Shown piece after piece: positions 48,735 to 61,100 of a stretch of 64,000 nucleotides of DNA. The stretch lies in the NCBI RefSeq assembly GCF_020740795.1, contig NC_067285.1, forward strand, positions 14,686,001-14,750,000, written 5' to 3'. The stretch's first letter is position 1; each line of letters begins with the position of its first letter. This DNA is from Apus apus (taxonomy: Eukaryota > Chordata > Aves > Apodiformes > Apodidae). Under the pieces are notes generated by a model. That model was not told where the DNA came from. It saw only the letters and a list, made by a program, of their open reading frames with translations, and ran no database searches. Both the position numbers and the translations under genes were made by a program.

Positions 48735-49000
48735 CTCATACCTGCCGCCCCGCCTCCCCATTGGCCCGCCGCGCCACCCCCTTGGCCCCGCCCCCCCGCG
48801 ACGCGCAGCGCCATTGGCTGCCGCCGGCGCGGCCCCCCCCGCCATTGGCCGGTTCGAACGGGACGACTGCCGTTCCGCGCGCACGGCGGCGACGGGTGGG
48901 CGCGCGAGGCATGCTGGGAGTCGTAGGCCGGGGGGGCAGCCCCCCCGGTTTCTCTCGGGGAGGCTTTAGGAACGCGGCGGCCCCGGTGTCCGCGGCGCGG
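48730..49000 (-). promoter_or_regulatory. ARHGAP19: ARHGAP19 promoter with three CCAAT boxes
   Basis: Just upstream of the ATG at 48734, minus-strand CCAAT motifs (plus-strand attgg) lie at 48760-48764, 48813-48817 and 48844-48848. Two of them are 31 bases apart, the spacing typical of NF-Y sites in cell-cycle promoters. A TTCGAA at 48853-48858 resembles a CHR element, and a GC box (ccccgccccc) lies at about 48786-48797. No TATA box is seen. This fits a G2/M-regulated gene, but the CHR is on the wrong side of the CCAAT boxes for the classic layout. Confidence 0.5.
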
Positions 49001-52000
49001 CAGGGCCTGCCCGAGCCTGCGGAGCCCCGCGGAGCGCCCCGGGGAGCACGAGTCCCGCCACCAGCCCCCCCCGCCTCTCAGCCCGATGGCTTTTTATCTT
49101 CGCTGGCCCTCCAGGAGAAACCAGCGGAGCAGAGACCTCGGGAAAGCAGTTTTATTTATTTCTTTTTTCCTTTGCGGGCGGCAGCCCCGGCCTCGCCCGC
49201 AGCCAGGGCTGCTGTGCCCCTGCTACACCTGGGTTTACAACCCAAAAAAAGACCACTCTTTAGGAACGGGTGAAAGTGCAGATGAGAACACCGAGGGGAC
49301 TAGCAGTTAATCTGACTTCTTTTCTTTTTAAGTTACCAGATTTCAGCTGTAGTGGTCCCTCGGCGCTTTAAAAAAAACCGCACTTAATTTTGTCTTCCGG
49401 CCTATCGTTCTAGCATGAACACCAAGATTCCCCTCATGCTGCTGCCCCCGGGAGGTTCTCCCATCCCGGCACCTCGGCCTGTGCCAGGTCCTGGCTCGGG
49501 GCTGGGGGCACCTCGGCGCGCCCGTGGGGAGGGGTCCCGCTGGCCGGCAGCAGCGCCGCAGCCTGCGCAGGCAGCTCCTAGGGTAGGGAAGCAGTTATGT
49601 TCCCCTTCTCCTCCTGATTTTAACTCTTAAAGCCCAAGGTGGGCAACCGTCCCAGCCAGTCCAGGGGCCACCTGCAGCAGGCTGGTAGTCCTGCCAGCCT
49701 TCCCTCACGCGGGCCTAGCACGCCCACGACTTGGCGACCTGCTTTGCAGAGGGTACCGGCAAGGTTAAGAGCCTTTCGTGACCCTTTGCTGCACAAGCAG
49801 AGCTGAACACGGGTACAGCCAGCGCCTGCTGCAGCCTGCGGAAAGGAGGTGCATGGTCTAAGAAGGGCTTGCTGGGTGAAGAAAGAGCCTCCCGCCACCT
49901 CCCAGCATGGCAGCAAATGACAAGCATCGCTGCGGATCCCTCTCTTGCACTTCTCTGCAGGTAACTGCAAAATATTTGTGTCTGGCATCTGCAGGAGGCA
50001 GGACCCCACATCACCCTCGCCCTGCCCCTTAGCAGAGCTGCGCGCAGCCTCCTGTGGCCCTCTGGGACAGGGCGCTGCTCCCTGCAGGGACAGCTGCTGG
50101 TGGGGAGCGGGCTTGAGGCACAGCCAGCCTCCCTCGGGCTGGGTGATGTCTCCTCTTCAAGGGTTTCTAGGCATTACATGATTAATTAGCTGATTAACAA
50201 AATGTTGTGGAACAATCTTTGCTCTGGACAGCAGCTCAGGCGAACACCATCCTCTGTGCTAATGAAACTCTTCCGTTCCACGCAGGCGTGCACTAATTTA
50301 AGCAACAACATACAAATTAAGAACAATACAGTAAGTAATCTGGAGCCTTTAAACGAATTAGCTACAGCTTTCTCCAGGCACTCTCTCCAAGAAGAGAAAG
50401 TAGAAAGACAGATAGCTCTGGTGGGCCTGAAGCCACATGTTACAGGCGCTGGGGGCTCAGAAGGTGAATGGTGCCTGTTTCCCCCCATCCTGCTCTCAGG
50501 GGAGGGAGGGCATCAGGCCAAGGCTGCAGGTAGCAGAGGAAGATGGATGTAGCTCCTGCTGACTGAACATAGCCAGGAGGTGCTACTGGAGACGCCTCTC
50601 CCATAGGCCAGGCTGTGGGCTCTCCTTCCTGGCAGGATTAGAGCAGCAGCACCTCAACATGGCCCTGGGGCTTAAGGGTCCAAGTGAGACAAGGCAGGAC
50701 CAATACCAGTACAAGAGCTCCTTCTCTACCCCCAGGCTTTTAAAAGGATCTTAAAAAAAGCAAGCCGCACATGACAGGGTCACAAAACTGGATTTGCAGC
50801 CTCCAGAAAATCCTGCAGTAAAAGGCCAAACAAGCACAATCCCTTTAGCTTATTAGGAGACTGAGAAGCGTTGCAATTCCAGCATGTAAGCTACCATGGC
50901 AGGAAATGACAAAGGACCAAAGGCTTTTTAATATAGAAAAGGAAAGCCAGCTACGATCACAAATACATGATCATTGCAGTGTGAGCAATGGGACCTGTAC
51001 CCGTACCCTCAGCTCCATTCTCTTCAGTGTGCTTTGGCCAAACACCATCTTTCAGGCTCAGTGCTGAAGTCACTGGGTAAAAACAGATGCTCAGGCCAAC
51101 CTGAGATGGCTGGGCAGCTAAAAAGGTCAAGGATTACTTGCGCTGCTCAGGCTTAGCTGGCAGGTGGCCAAAGGAGAGGAAAGGGCTTTTCTCGGCTCTC
51201 ATAGGTAAGGGGAAGGGCAAGACACAGAGGTTTGCAGTAGCAGTTTTCTAGCCAATTTGAAGAAATTTCTAGCTAACTGTTCTGTACTGCAACCAGGAAT
51301 GGCTGGGGCAAGAGGCAGGACCAAAAACAGTGGCAGCCAAATGGCAGACACTCCCCACATGGCACAGATCCCCAGGCTGAGACCCTGTTCATCCAGAAGA
51401 TGTTGCCAAAAAGGAGTTTGTGTAAGGCAGCTGGTTGTAGCAAAGGACTTTTCACATCATCTGGATTCTCTCTTTAGCCAACTGCATGACTGAGCCCCAC
51501 TGCAAGTCTGCCAGGAGGGCAGGGGACACAGGCTGTATCTCACTGCTCTGTACTGCAGTGGGGCTCCTGGTGGCCCCAAGCAAGCTCCAGGCAGAGGAGA
51601 GGGCTCTGGCCTTGGGTCCCAGGCTGATGCAGGTCCTGCTGAGCTGAGGCAGTGGGCAGAGCACAGGGGACACAGCCCTTAAGGAAAGAGAGTAGGAATC
51701 TGGGCTGTGTAGGAACAGTGGCTGTTTATCAATACAGAGGAATTATTACATGTTGCTTGCTCTCACACACACACACATGTACCCTGGCACCAGGCACCCA
51801 GCGCCTTCCTCCAGGCACAGGAGGGCAGGGCTTGGGCCAAAAGTCCATAATACAACAGGGTGGCTTCCCAGTGAGTCTCAGACAGATGCAGGTCATGTCC
51901 TGCAGACAAGTCCCCCCTGCTCCACTCATGAAGACCACATCCTCCTGTGCCCAGAGGCCACAGGGTGTTGTCTGTTCTTGGGCAGGTGCCCCCAAGGCTC

Positions 52001-52001
52001 T
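49000..52001. other. Intergenic region between ARHGAP19 and RRP12
   Basis: In human this interval holds FRAT1 and FRAT2. Here I find neither their GSK3-binding motif (LVLSGNLIKEAVRRLHSRR) nor any single-exon reading frame of the right kind. It holds the tail of the ARHGAP19 CpG island (to about 49600), an AT-rich constrained-looking block at about 50170-50420, and the RRP12 3' UTR near its right end. Some stretches contain gaatgg and repeat-like A runs, but no transposon family is recognised. Confidence 0.6.
51660..52001 (-). other. RRP12: RRP12 3' UTR (extent uncertain)
   Basis: This is the sequence past the stop codon at 52002. I see no exact AATAAA on the minus strand close by. A GATAAA variant near 51725 and a downstream ATTAAA near 50925 are possible signals. 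It holds a short (CA)n run at about 51763-51777. Confidence 0.35.
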
Positions 52002-52104
52002 TCATGGGCGCTGGGCCTTCGGACGGTTCCTGCGGCCGGCCTTGGCCCCGCGTTGGGCACCCTTCATCAGGCCCTTGAACTGGCCCTGCATTTTTGCCCG
52101 CTTC
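52002..52104 (-). CDS. RRP12: RRP12 exon 34 (last coding)
   Basis: 103 coding bases including TGA at 52002-52004, residues 1261-1294: basic tail [19 protein letters not shown], then [11 protein letters not shown]. Acceptor CCTCCAG. Confidence 0.93.
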
Positions 52105-55100
52105 CTGGAGGGAGGAAGAAGCAGAAGGCTGGGTTAGCACAGCTGAGGCATAGGGATGCTCCAAGCTCCACAAGGAGTGGAGCAGAGGCTGGCAAGGGGT
52201 TCCCCCCAAAAATGTAACAATAAAAAGTGGGATCAAACCATTTTTTTTGCATCATTCACCACCCTGTGCCTTTCCCAGCTATTCTCACCTTCTGTTGAGT
52301 CCAGCTCTGTTCAGGGGGATGTAGGCATAGGGGTCAAGCTGGCCCTTCTTCTTCACATCACCTTTGCCTTTCTGTGGGAGACAGTGACACTGGAGAAGAT
52401 GCAGCACCATGGGAGATGCATGTGTCCTGCTGTGGTCCAACCCTGGCACCTGGCCTATGTTGTAACAGGTGCCAGCTGAGCACATGGCCCTTGGAGCCAA
52501 TTCCCCACTCAGATGATGCTACAGACACCTGCTTTGAGAGGTGAGTGGCAACTGGCCACAGCAAGGGCAGGACACCAAGATGGGCTGGAAAAGTTCACAG
52601 GTACTGAATGTTTGACAGCTCCTCTTGGAGCAGATTTCTCTCCCATCCTTAGCACTGCTGGACCAGACCTTCAGCAAGCACTGGGTGCTTCCTGTCCTCC
52701 CAGACCAGCAGCAATCCTGCCCAAGCAGAGCCCCAGGCATCTCCCCCCACAAACCCTGCCACCCCCCAGGTCACTCACCTTGGATCTGTACTCTGCACCA
52801 AAGGCTGGCTCCTTGTCCAGCTGCCGGTGGATCCCAGAGCCTCCAGCTGGAAAACAGGGAATGTGTGTTAAAAAGAGGTTTCAGAGCTCCCCCTTCCAAC
52901 TTCCTATACTAGAATGCACCAGGGCTGGAGAAGCTGTTTCTGTTTTTGCCTCCAGCTCTTGGGTGTGAGGACAGCAGAGAAGGGTAACCATTTCCCATGA
53001 GCACAGAGCTCTGCTCCAGCTGTCCTGGAGCAGCCCAGTAAGATGGGATGTGGTTCTGGACCCCTGGGGAGCCCCAAACCAGGCACAGGCAAAGGACTTA
53101 CCTTTGTACTGAGAGCAGGTCCCAGTCTCAGGTTCCTCATCATCTGGCTCCTCTCTGAACCGACGCTTCTGGCTTTTCTTCTGCAGAAGAATGCAGCAGG
53201 GATCCTGCAGCTGGCTTGTCCAGCTAGTTCTGCCCTCCCATGGACCCCTGATCTCCCATAGGGGCCAGAGACTTTCCAGACTGCCCACACACATCCCCTG
53301 CCCCAGCCAGCCCCTCACACCCCTCCAGTAAACTGGCACATGCCCAGAGTCCCCACCAGCTCTTGGGCAGAGCTGCTGTGGCACAGGAAGGGGTTTGGCA
53401 CAGCTGAGTTTCCCCAGCATCTCCTCAGGACCAGGAACCCTGTACTCACACTACGGAGACCCACATCTTGCAGTACATCTGCCATGTCATCTGCTCCTAC
53501 AGCACAGGATAAGAGGGTCAGTGCAGGATGCACGTACAGGAGAGCCCCAGTACTGTGCCAGTCCTCAGAGTTGCTGCAGGAGTAGGGTGCCCCTGCCCAA
53601 CTGGCAGTACCTTTGGCTTCATCATTGTCCACATCCTCCTCCTCTTCGTGAATGATCAGGCGCCCATCCTCAGACACCTGGAAGTCATGGCTGACTCCTC
53701 TGGACTGCTTACGGCCTGGCTTGGTGGCTGCTCACAGAGAGTGGGATCAGGGCCTGGGGAAGTACCCACTCCTGGGGGCAGTCGTACCCCCAGGGCCCCT
53801 GTACATCACACCAGCTCCCACCCCTCCATCCCACCACCTGAAGCTCCACTCCTCACCCAACACCCGCTGGGACACTTTGGGGTCCAGAAAGTTGAGAGGC
53901 TCATCCTCTTCCCCTTCCTTCAGCCAGGCCTGGCCCTTCTGCCGTGCTTGCTTCCTCCGCTCCTTGCTCCGCTGCCGTTCCTCCTCTTCTTTCTCCTCAT
54001 CCTCTGAGTCAGCCAGGATCTCCTCCATGCTGGTCAAAAGGCCAAGAGGATAACAGAAGTGGAACAAGCCCACGAATGCAGACCCCAGCCTGCCCCATAG
54101 CACACAGCAACCCCTGTGCTGGAGATGTCCCTACCGCTAGATCTGACAGGGCTGCTCCTTCTTCACCCCTGCCCCATCTTTACCTGTCTCCCCTGGGCTG
54201 TGCTGGAGGTGCCTCCTCTTCACCCACATCTGCAGCCGCCTGCCGCAGGGCGCGCTGCTTGCGGCTCCGGGCTTCTGCCTTGCGGATGTTCACCAGCACC
54301 TTGTGATACTCAGCTGGCAGCAGCCCCTTCACCAGCTCGAAGCTGAGAAGCACAGAGAGTGGTCAGCTCCCAACTCCTCCCACACTCCTTCCTAGGGAGC
54401 TCCCTCGCTGCTCCAGTGCAGCTCCAGTCTGACCCAGAAGACCCCGGCTCACCCGAATTTGCGGATGAACCTGGTGAAGAGGTTTCGCAGCTTCATACGG
54501 AAGTGGCGTCTCATGTCATCTGAAAGGTTCCCCAAGGCCTCCAGCTGCCAGGACAGAGACCCTCAAGACCACAGCACCCCTGCCCTGGGCACCCAGCCTC
54601 TTACACTTCTCCTGCACAGCCACCTTGCTCACCCTGCTACTGTCTCCCCACATCCACCCCAAGCAGGACTGTGAGGGGGTCTCCCTGCGCAGGAGGTTCT
54701 CTGGCAGGTTCATGCCAGCATTCAGAAGAAGGACCTCCTCACTGTCTTCTCTGCCACCCTGGCTTCCAGGCAGAAGCAGGGTGCAGCTGAAGACACCCAA
54801 CACAGACCCAGCTCTGCCACGCCACCCTCCTCAGGGCATCCCATGCAGGATCTCACCATCATCTGGATGTGCTTGGCCAGCAGCTTGGTGTCCACCAGCA
54901 GCAGCATGACTTTGAGGAAGCCCAGAGCTGCCTTCACCACGTCCCGTGTGCGGGAGGCCAGCAGCAGACAGACGTTCTGCAAGAGCTGCTCCACCACGCT
55001 CAGCTCCAGGTGATCTGCAACCACAGCAAGGTTCAGCCACAGCCAGCCTCCTTCCAGCAGCCACCTTTGCCAGAAGGTGCTGCCTCTGTCCCCCCAGCCC

Positions 55101-58100
55101 TCCTGCTCACCTTTGAACTCAAAGAACAGGCGGGTCAGCGCCAGCACTGTGCAGCTGATCATGGTGACGGAGCCTGTCAGCCCCGCGTAGACCAGGAGCA
55201 GGAACCGCTGCATGGCCTCTGCAGGAGGGGAATGACTCAGACCCATCTCTTGCCCCCCGCCCAGCAGCATCCCAGGCCTTTTTTGGTGGGGTGCCAGGCA
55301 GGGGTGCGATCGCCCTGGGCTGAGCAAACAGAGCAGGAGCTCACCTTGGGGGGTGGGCCCGAAGCGGATAAAGGCATGTCCCATCTCCACGAGCAGCATG
55401 AAGGCGTTCTTGCGGGCTCCGACTGACACCTCCTTGGTGCAGAGGATGACCTGCAGGCACATGGGCACATCACAACCCTGCCGTCTCCACCATGGCCAAA
55501 ATCAGCTGGTTCCCCTGGGGACCATGCTCACCTCTGGGACTAGGGCGGTGATGAAGGCCTCATGCTCTGCAGAGAGCTGCTTCACGATGTGGAACAGGCA
55601 CTTCAGCCGGGGCTGGGGAAAGAAAGAGGCCAACACTGGTACACCCAGGGACACACACCAGCTGCCCTTTCCCCATCCTCTCCTGGCAGGGGCCAAGCTG
55701 GGCCAGCGCAGCCCTCTCTCTCACCCTCTTGGCTGGGGACGCAGCGCTCTTGAGCGAGTCCAGCAGCGCTGCCTGCAGGTCCGGCAGGTGGGAGCGGACG
55801 AAGGCCTGGCAGGGTGCATGGGGAGCAGCACACACCTCCTCCAGCACACGGTACGCCTTCTTCTGCATGCTGTGCTCCTTGCTCTGCAGGGACGGCCAAC
55901 ACGAGCCACCGTCAGGGCAGCTCCTGGCCACCGTGTCTGAAGGGACCCCCACAGCACCCCCACCACCCAGCAGACACCTGTTCCCTGCAGCAGCTGCTCA
56001 AGCTCCCAGAGCATGGTCCAGGTTGGCAACAAGCAGACGGTGCTTCACTGCACCCCTGTGCCTGTGGTGGCTGGTGGCCAACTCACCTGGAGGGAAGGCT
56101 GGATGGTGCGGTACAGGGAGCCCAGGGACTGCTCATCAGCATAGGGTGCCATTGCCACCACCAGGTCCAGGATGGAGAGTCTGCAGCACAGAAGGACACA
56201 CAGGTGGGTAGCTGCAGCATCACTAACACTGCCTGACCAAAGCGTGAGTCTCATCAAATGCACAAGAATAACATATCCCACATGGGACAGCATGAGTGTC
56301 CTAGTGCTGCTCATCAGGAGGAAGCTGCAGCTTTATCTATTAGTACCAGCCCCAGGGTGTTACCTGGCAAACTCAGAGCTCTCAGGACTGGTCAGCTTCT
56401 CACTGGCTTTATGCAGGAACCCGCACACCATCTGAAAGAGCAGGATCAGAACTGACTGAAGGGAGCACTTTTTCAGAAATCTGCAATCTACTTCACAAAT
56501 GCCTCACTGCAGGACTCTGTGGAGACCAGCACTGGAGGGTCCAAAAAGAGCTGGACAAATTCCCAAAGGGCTCATGCACGATGTGGCAGGTGTGGCTGCA
56601 AGAGTGGGAAGTCCCACACACATCCCACTGGCTGGGATGGATTATTTTCCCTTGAGGGCACGGAAAGGTTGCTCTCTGCCCAGCTTCTTTCTTCCTGTCC
56701 TCTCCAGTCGGGCACCCACCACAGCCCCATCAAACTGGGTCTGACTGGGAGACACTGGCCCAAGCTAGCCCAGCTTGCCCTAGGCTACCCTCACCTGGGG
56801 GTTGGTGATGGTCAGGTAGGCACGGACAGTGTCCAGCACAGAGCGGCGCTGAGGACTGCTGCCTCCATCCTCCTCAGGCTGGCTGTACACATTGAACAGG
56901 ATGGGCAGGAAATTTTTGGCAAAGCGACCCACTTCTGCCCGCTCCGCATCTAGGGAGAGAATGACAGGGGGCTACAGATCAGCATCTCCCCTCTCCAGGT
57001 CACCCTGTGGGACAGGGAACCAACTGAAGGGTCTGTCTCTCTCCAACCTGTCTTGCAGCCCTTGTGGATGAGGGTGCGCAGGGCCTGGCACACGGTGGGG
57101 CGGAGGTCGGGGCGCTCGCTGATGGCCATGCCCAGGGTGCGGGCCAGCCCCTTGAAGGCCCCCAGCACATCCGTGGGGTGGGTGCAGAAGCCAGGCAGCA
57201 GGGTCCAGACCTGGAAGGCAAAGGAAGAGGTGGGAGGCCAGCACCCATCGCCCAAGTCACCACACCCCAGCCTGGTACCACAAGAACACCACGGCAGGGC
57301 TACCGGGCACTCCTCATTACCTGCCACTGCAACGTGTCGTAGATCTTGGCCTCCACGCTCTTCCCTGCCTGGGTAAACTCTAGGGCTGTGGAAGAGAAGG
57401 GGGAGATGAGTGGAGCAGTAGAGCTGGCAAAACTCCACTCAACCCCAGGGGAGGGAAGGGAGGTCCCATGGAGCATCCTTGGGCTCCTGGGAGCACAGGA
57501 CTGCACCCACTGGGATCCCCACCATGCCACCCCCCTCCTCACCTCTGCTTTTCAGGGCGGCCGCCAAGGGCAAGAAGTAGCTGGTGAAGAAGCCGAGCCG
57601 AGCACCCTGCACATAGTCCCGCAGCACCGGCAGGAGCCAGCTGCGGGGGAAATCCAGCGTCTCCCTGGGGAGGGAAGGCATGGGTCAGGGGAGCTGCTGA
57701 GCAGAAGGCACCTCCACCCAGCCCCAAAGGTGGGTATAGGTAGGCTCGCCAGAGCCAAACACCTCCAGAACAGCAGGGGGACTGAACAGAAATCTAACTA
57801 ACGGCTGCAAAGTTGCTATCCCAGGACTGTACTCACTCTTTGCCATCAATCTCCAGGGGAACAGCTTCCAGCAGCACCTCGGGGCCCATGGTGCTCACGG
57901 CAGCTCCCACCACCAGGTCCACCTCAGCGGTGTAGGGGAAGTGTGGGGACAAACGCAGGTCACACAGGGACTGGAGGCACTGTGGGGACAGGGTAGGATG
58001 GCTTCAGAAGAGCCATGGAGGCAGGTCTGGCACATGTGACTCACTGCCAGTTGCCCTGTGTGTCCTGGTGCCAAGTCCCAGAGCTACGCACACCCTGCCC

Positions 58101-61100
58101 ATGCACGGACAGGACAGCGGGCACTGGGACGGCCCCGCTCCGCAGCTGGAGATGACAGCACAGCCCCAGCAGCAGCACAGCTACCCACCCACCTCCCCAG
58201 AGAGCCTGTGCCCTCCCAGCCCAGCTCACCTTCCTCATGATGGGCTGGCACTGCTTCCCACATGTCTTGAAGAAGACCTCCAGCACACGCAGTACTTCTT
58301 CCCACGCTGCATGGAAACGGTAGGTCAGGCCTTCCTCCACTGACCTGAGGAGAGAGAACATCAAGCTGGCAGGGACTGACCCAGCAGTGATCAAGGTGTC
58401 TACTAGGCCTGCCAGCCCCGACTGGGGACTGGGCAGAGGCTGCCCAGAGCTCAGCTGGGCTCACAGGGCCAGCCTCTCCCACACCACTGCTCCTCACCTG
58501 AACATCTTGCAGAGGTAGGAGGCAGGGGCTGGGGCAGATCCAGAGATGGTGCCTAGGTCCTCCATTTGGGGAGCGATACACTCGCTCAGGAGGGTCTGCA
58601 TGGGAAAATGGGACAACAGTGGGCCACAGATTCCCTAGAAGGCACAGGGGGCACACCACGCCCCAGCAAGCCCCAAGCCCCTAGCCCCTGGGCAGAGCCC
58701 CCTGTAAGGCCCATGGCAGCTGAACAGGGAGAGTTACCCCATCATGTGTGGTACCTTCAGGGTCCACGCTGCCGCAGCCACCACCTGGGAATGCGGGGAG
58801 AGGAAGCAGTTCATGGCAGCAGAGAAGAGTCTGGGCAGGTGAGCCCAGCACAGGTCCTTCTGCAGCCTAGAGAAGAAAGACCAGGCAGGTGAGAGACCGA
58901 ACAGACACCTCTCCCCCTGCCCCACTGCAGTCCCTCCTTGCACCTGCACAGGTTGATGTGCGCCCGCTCCATGGTGGACAGCCAGGTCTGCAGCGGCTGC
59001 AAGTCACTTGTGCTGGGCACATAGTCATAGAGGGCCTAGGGAAGCAGAAGGGTGGGTGGGTGGGTGGGTGTGGTGGCACTGCCAGTCCTGTCCCTCTCCA
59101 CATTGGTGCCCCAAACTTACAGTGATGATCTGGGCATTGAGCTCAGCTGGCAGGCAGGCCACGCTGGCCTGGGCACTGAAGAGGCTGTGGAAGGCTTGCA
59201 TGGCACATGCCGTCACTAGCTGCAAAGAACATGGTGTCAGGAGAAGGGGGCTCTGCTTTGCACTGTCCCCCTTCCCAGAGCAGGCTCTGCCCTAGGAAGC
59301 CCAGCACTGCTGTGACTATGCACCATCTTCAGCCTCCCCTTCCACAGCAGGCAGGCCAGCAAGCACCAGCTGCTCCAGGCTCCTCCGTGTTTGCATCCTG
59401 CATTTCCAGGCTCACAGCCAGAAGCTGAGGGAGTTTGAGCACTTCCAGGGTGCAGCCAAGGGGGAAGGGGCTACCCTCCCCATCCATGGTGTGGGGACGC
59501 TCACCACATGGCTGAGGGTCATGACTCGGAGCAAGGTCTCGCAGCAGGTCTTCACCATGGCTGCAGGGAAGCAGGGCAGCAGGTCCCGCAGCAGAGCGAG
59601 GACGTGCAAGGTGGTGGTCGCCTCCTTGGTGCCTGTGGAAGCAATGTCTGAGCCTGTGACACCCCATGGCAAAGCCCTCCGAGCGCCCTGAAATGGCACT
59701 GGTTCTGACCCACAGAGCTGGGATGAACACCTCCCCAGCTTCTGGGAAGATTAAATCCACAGGCATGGGGCTGATGACCCTCCAGAACACCTCAGAGGTG
59801 TCTCATACCCTCCCCAGCGATCCAGGGTGCTGCACCCTCCCCTCTTACTTTCAAGTTCTTACTCTCCCACAGCCACAGGGCCCCCCATCTGCAGACCCCT
59901 TGCTCCAGCACCCCACACCTCCAGCTTTTTCGATCTCTTGCACACAGAACTTGGCAGTGGAGGGTGCCGCAGGGTGATGCTCGGGGGCTGCATCTCCAAA
60001 CATGAACTCGCTGCCCCTCAGGACAGAGCACACGCCCTGCTGTGCCGCCTTCCGCACCTGGGGGAAGGAGAGCCCAGGTAGATAGAAGCCACAGACCCCA
60101 AGGACACAGCCAGCCCCAGAAACGAGCCCCAGAGGCAGCATCATCACTTGCCAGGGGAACCAGGAGCTCACCTTGGGCTTGGTATGAACACAGAAGCTCA
60201 GTAAGCCGTGATAGACCTGGAGGGTAACAGGATAGCTCCAGGCTGCCAAGTCCTGCTTCCGCAGCAGCGTGGCAAGGCAAGAGAGGACCTACAACATGGG
60301 AGCAACAGCAGCATTTGCATCATCCCACAGAGACCCTCCCTCACTGCAATGGCCTCAGGCCGAGCACCCAACACCACCAGTCTCCACCTCAGCAAACCTC
60401 TGGGCAGAACTGGCTGCCCCTCTTGGCTACTCACCCATCGCAGAGCAGAGGTGGAGCTGCTGCAAGCCTGTGAAGACACGATACCCATGAAGGCTTTTGA
60501 GGCATCTGAGAACTTTTTAATAAGCACAGGGCTTGGGACCCTGCCGGGAAAAAGGAGCATGTCAGTGGGATGAGGAGAGGGCAGCTAGTGGCAGTCATGC
60601 AGGGAACAGGATCCCCAGTCTGCTCCTGATGGGTCCTTTCCCCAGCCTAGAGAGGGGGGACAGCACCAGCCCCTCTTCCATGATGGGGCCAAGTAGCTCT
60701 TCTCACTCCTCTGCTGCCACTCACCGCTTTATGACAAGGTTAAGCAGGTAGGCAACAGCAGCCAGCGACTCAGGAGACTCAACTGCCTCCAGTGTGGTCA
60801 TCTAGGAAGAGAGTACGGGTCAGCAAGGGGCAGCGGAGGTTCACCCCAGGCCAGCCCTTCCCCAGCCCCAATTCCTCAACCAATCCCAGCAGCATCTCTA
60901 TTAAAGGAAACCCAGGGCCTTGGCACCTTCCTGCACCAACCCTCCTGAAGCCCAACCACGCTGCCAACAGCAGCTCCCCTCACACCTCCTCCCCGGGACT
61001 GTCACTCACCAGTGCAGCAAAGTACTCTGTCTCGCTCTCCTTGCCGCCCTGCGAGCGGATCACCTCTGTCACAGCTGCCAGCACAGCACAGATCTACAGG

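Noticed and set aside
48845-48862. GGTTCGAAC resembling a tRNA B-box
   Set aside because: No A-box, cloverleaf pairing or terminator run nearby; it is better read as part of the ARHGAP19 promoter.
48056-48969. Three overlapping frames of 250-290 codons on both strands around the ARHGAP19 island
   Set aside because: All are arginine/proline/alanine-rich low-complexity shadows of a CpG island; frames on both strands at once are typical of base composition, not genes.
49415-49630. A 71-codon plus-strand frame beginning MNTKIPLMLLPPGG in the ARHGAP19-RRP12 gap
   Set aside because: Proline-rich, with no family match and no resemblance to the FRAT GSK3-binding motif. Not supported as a gene.
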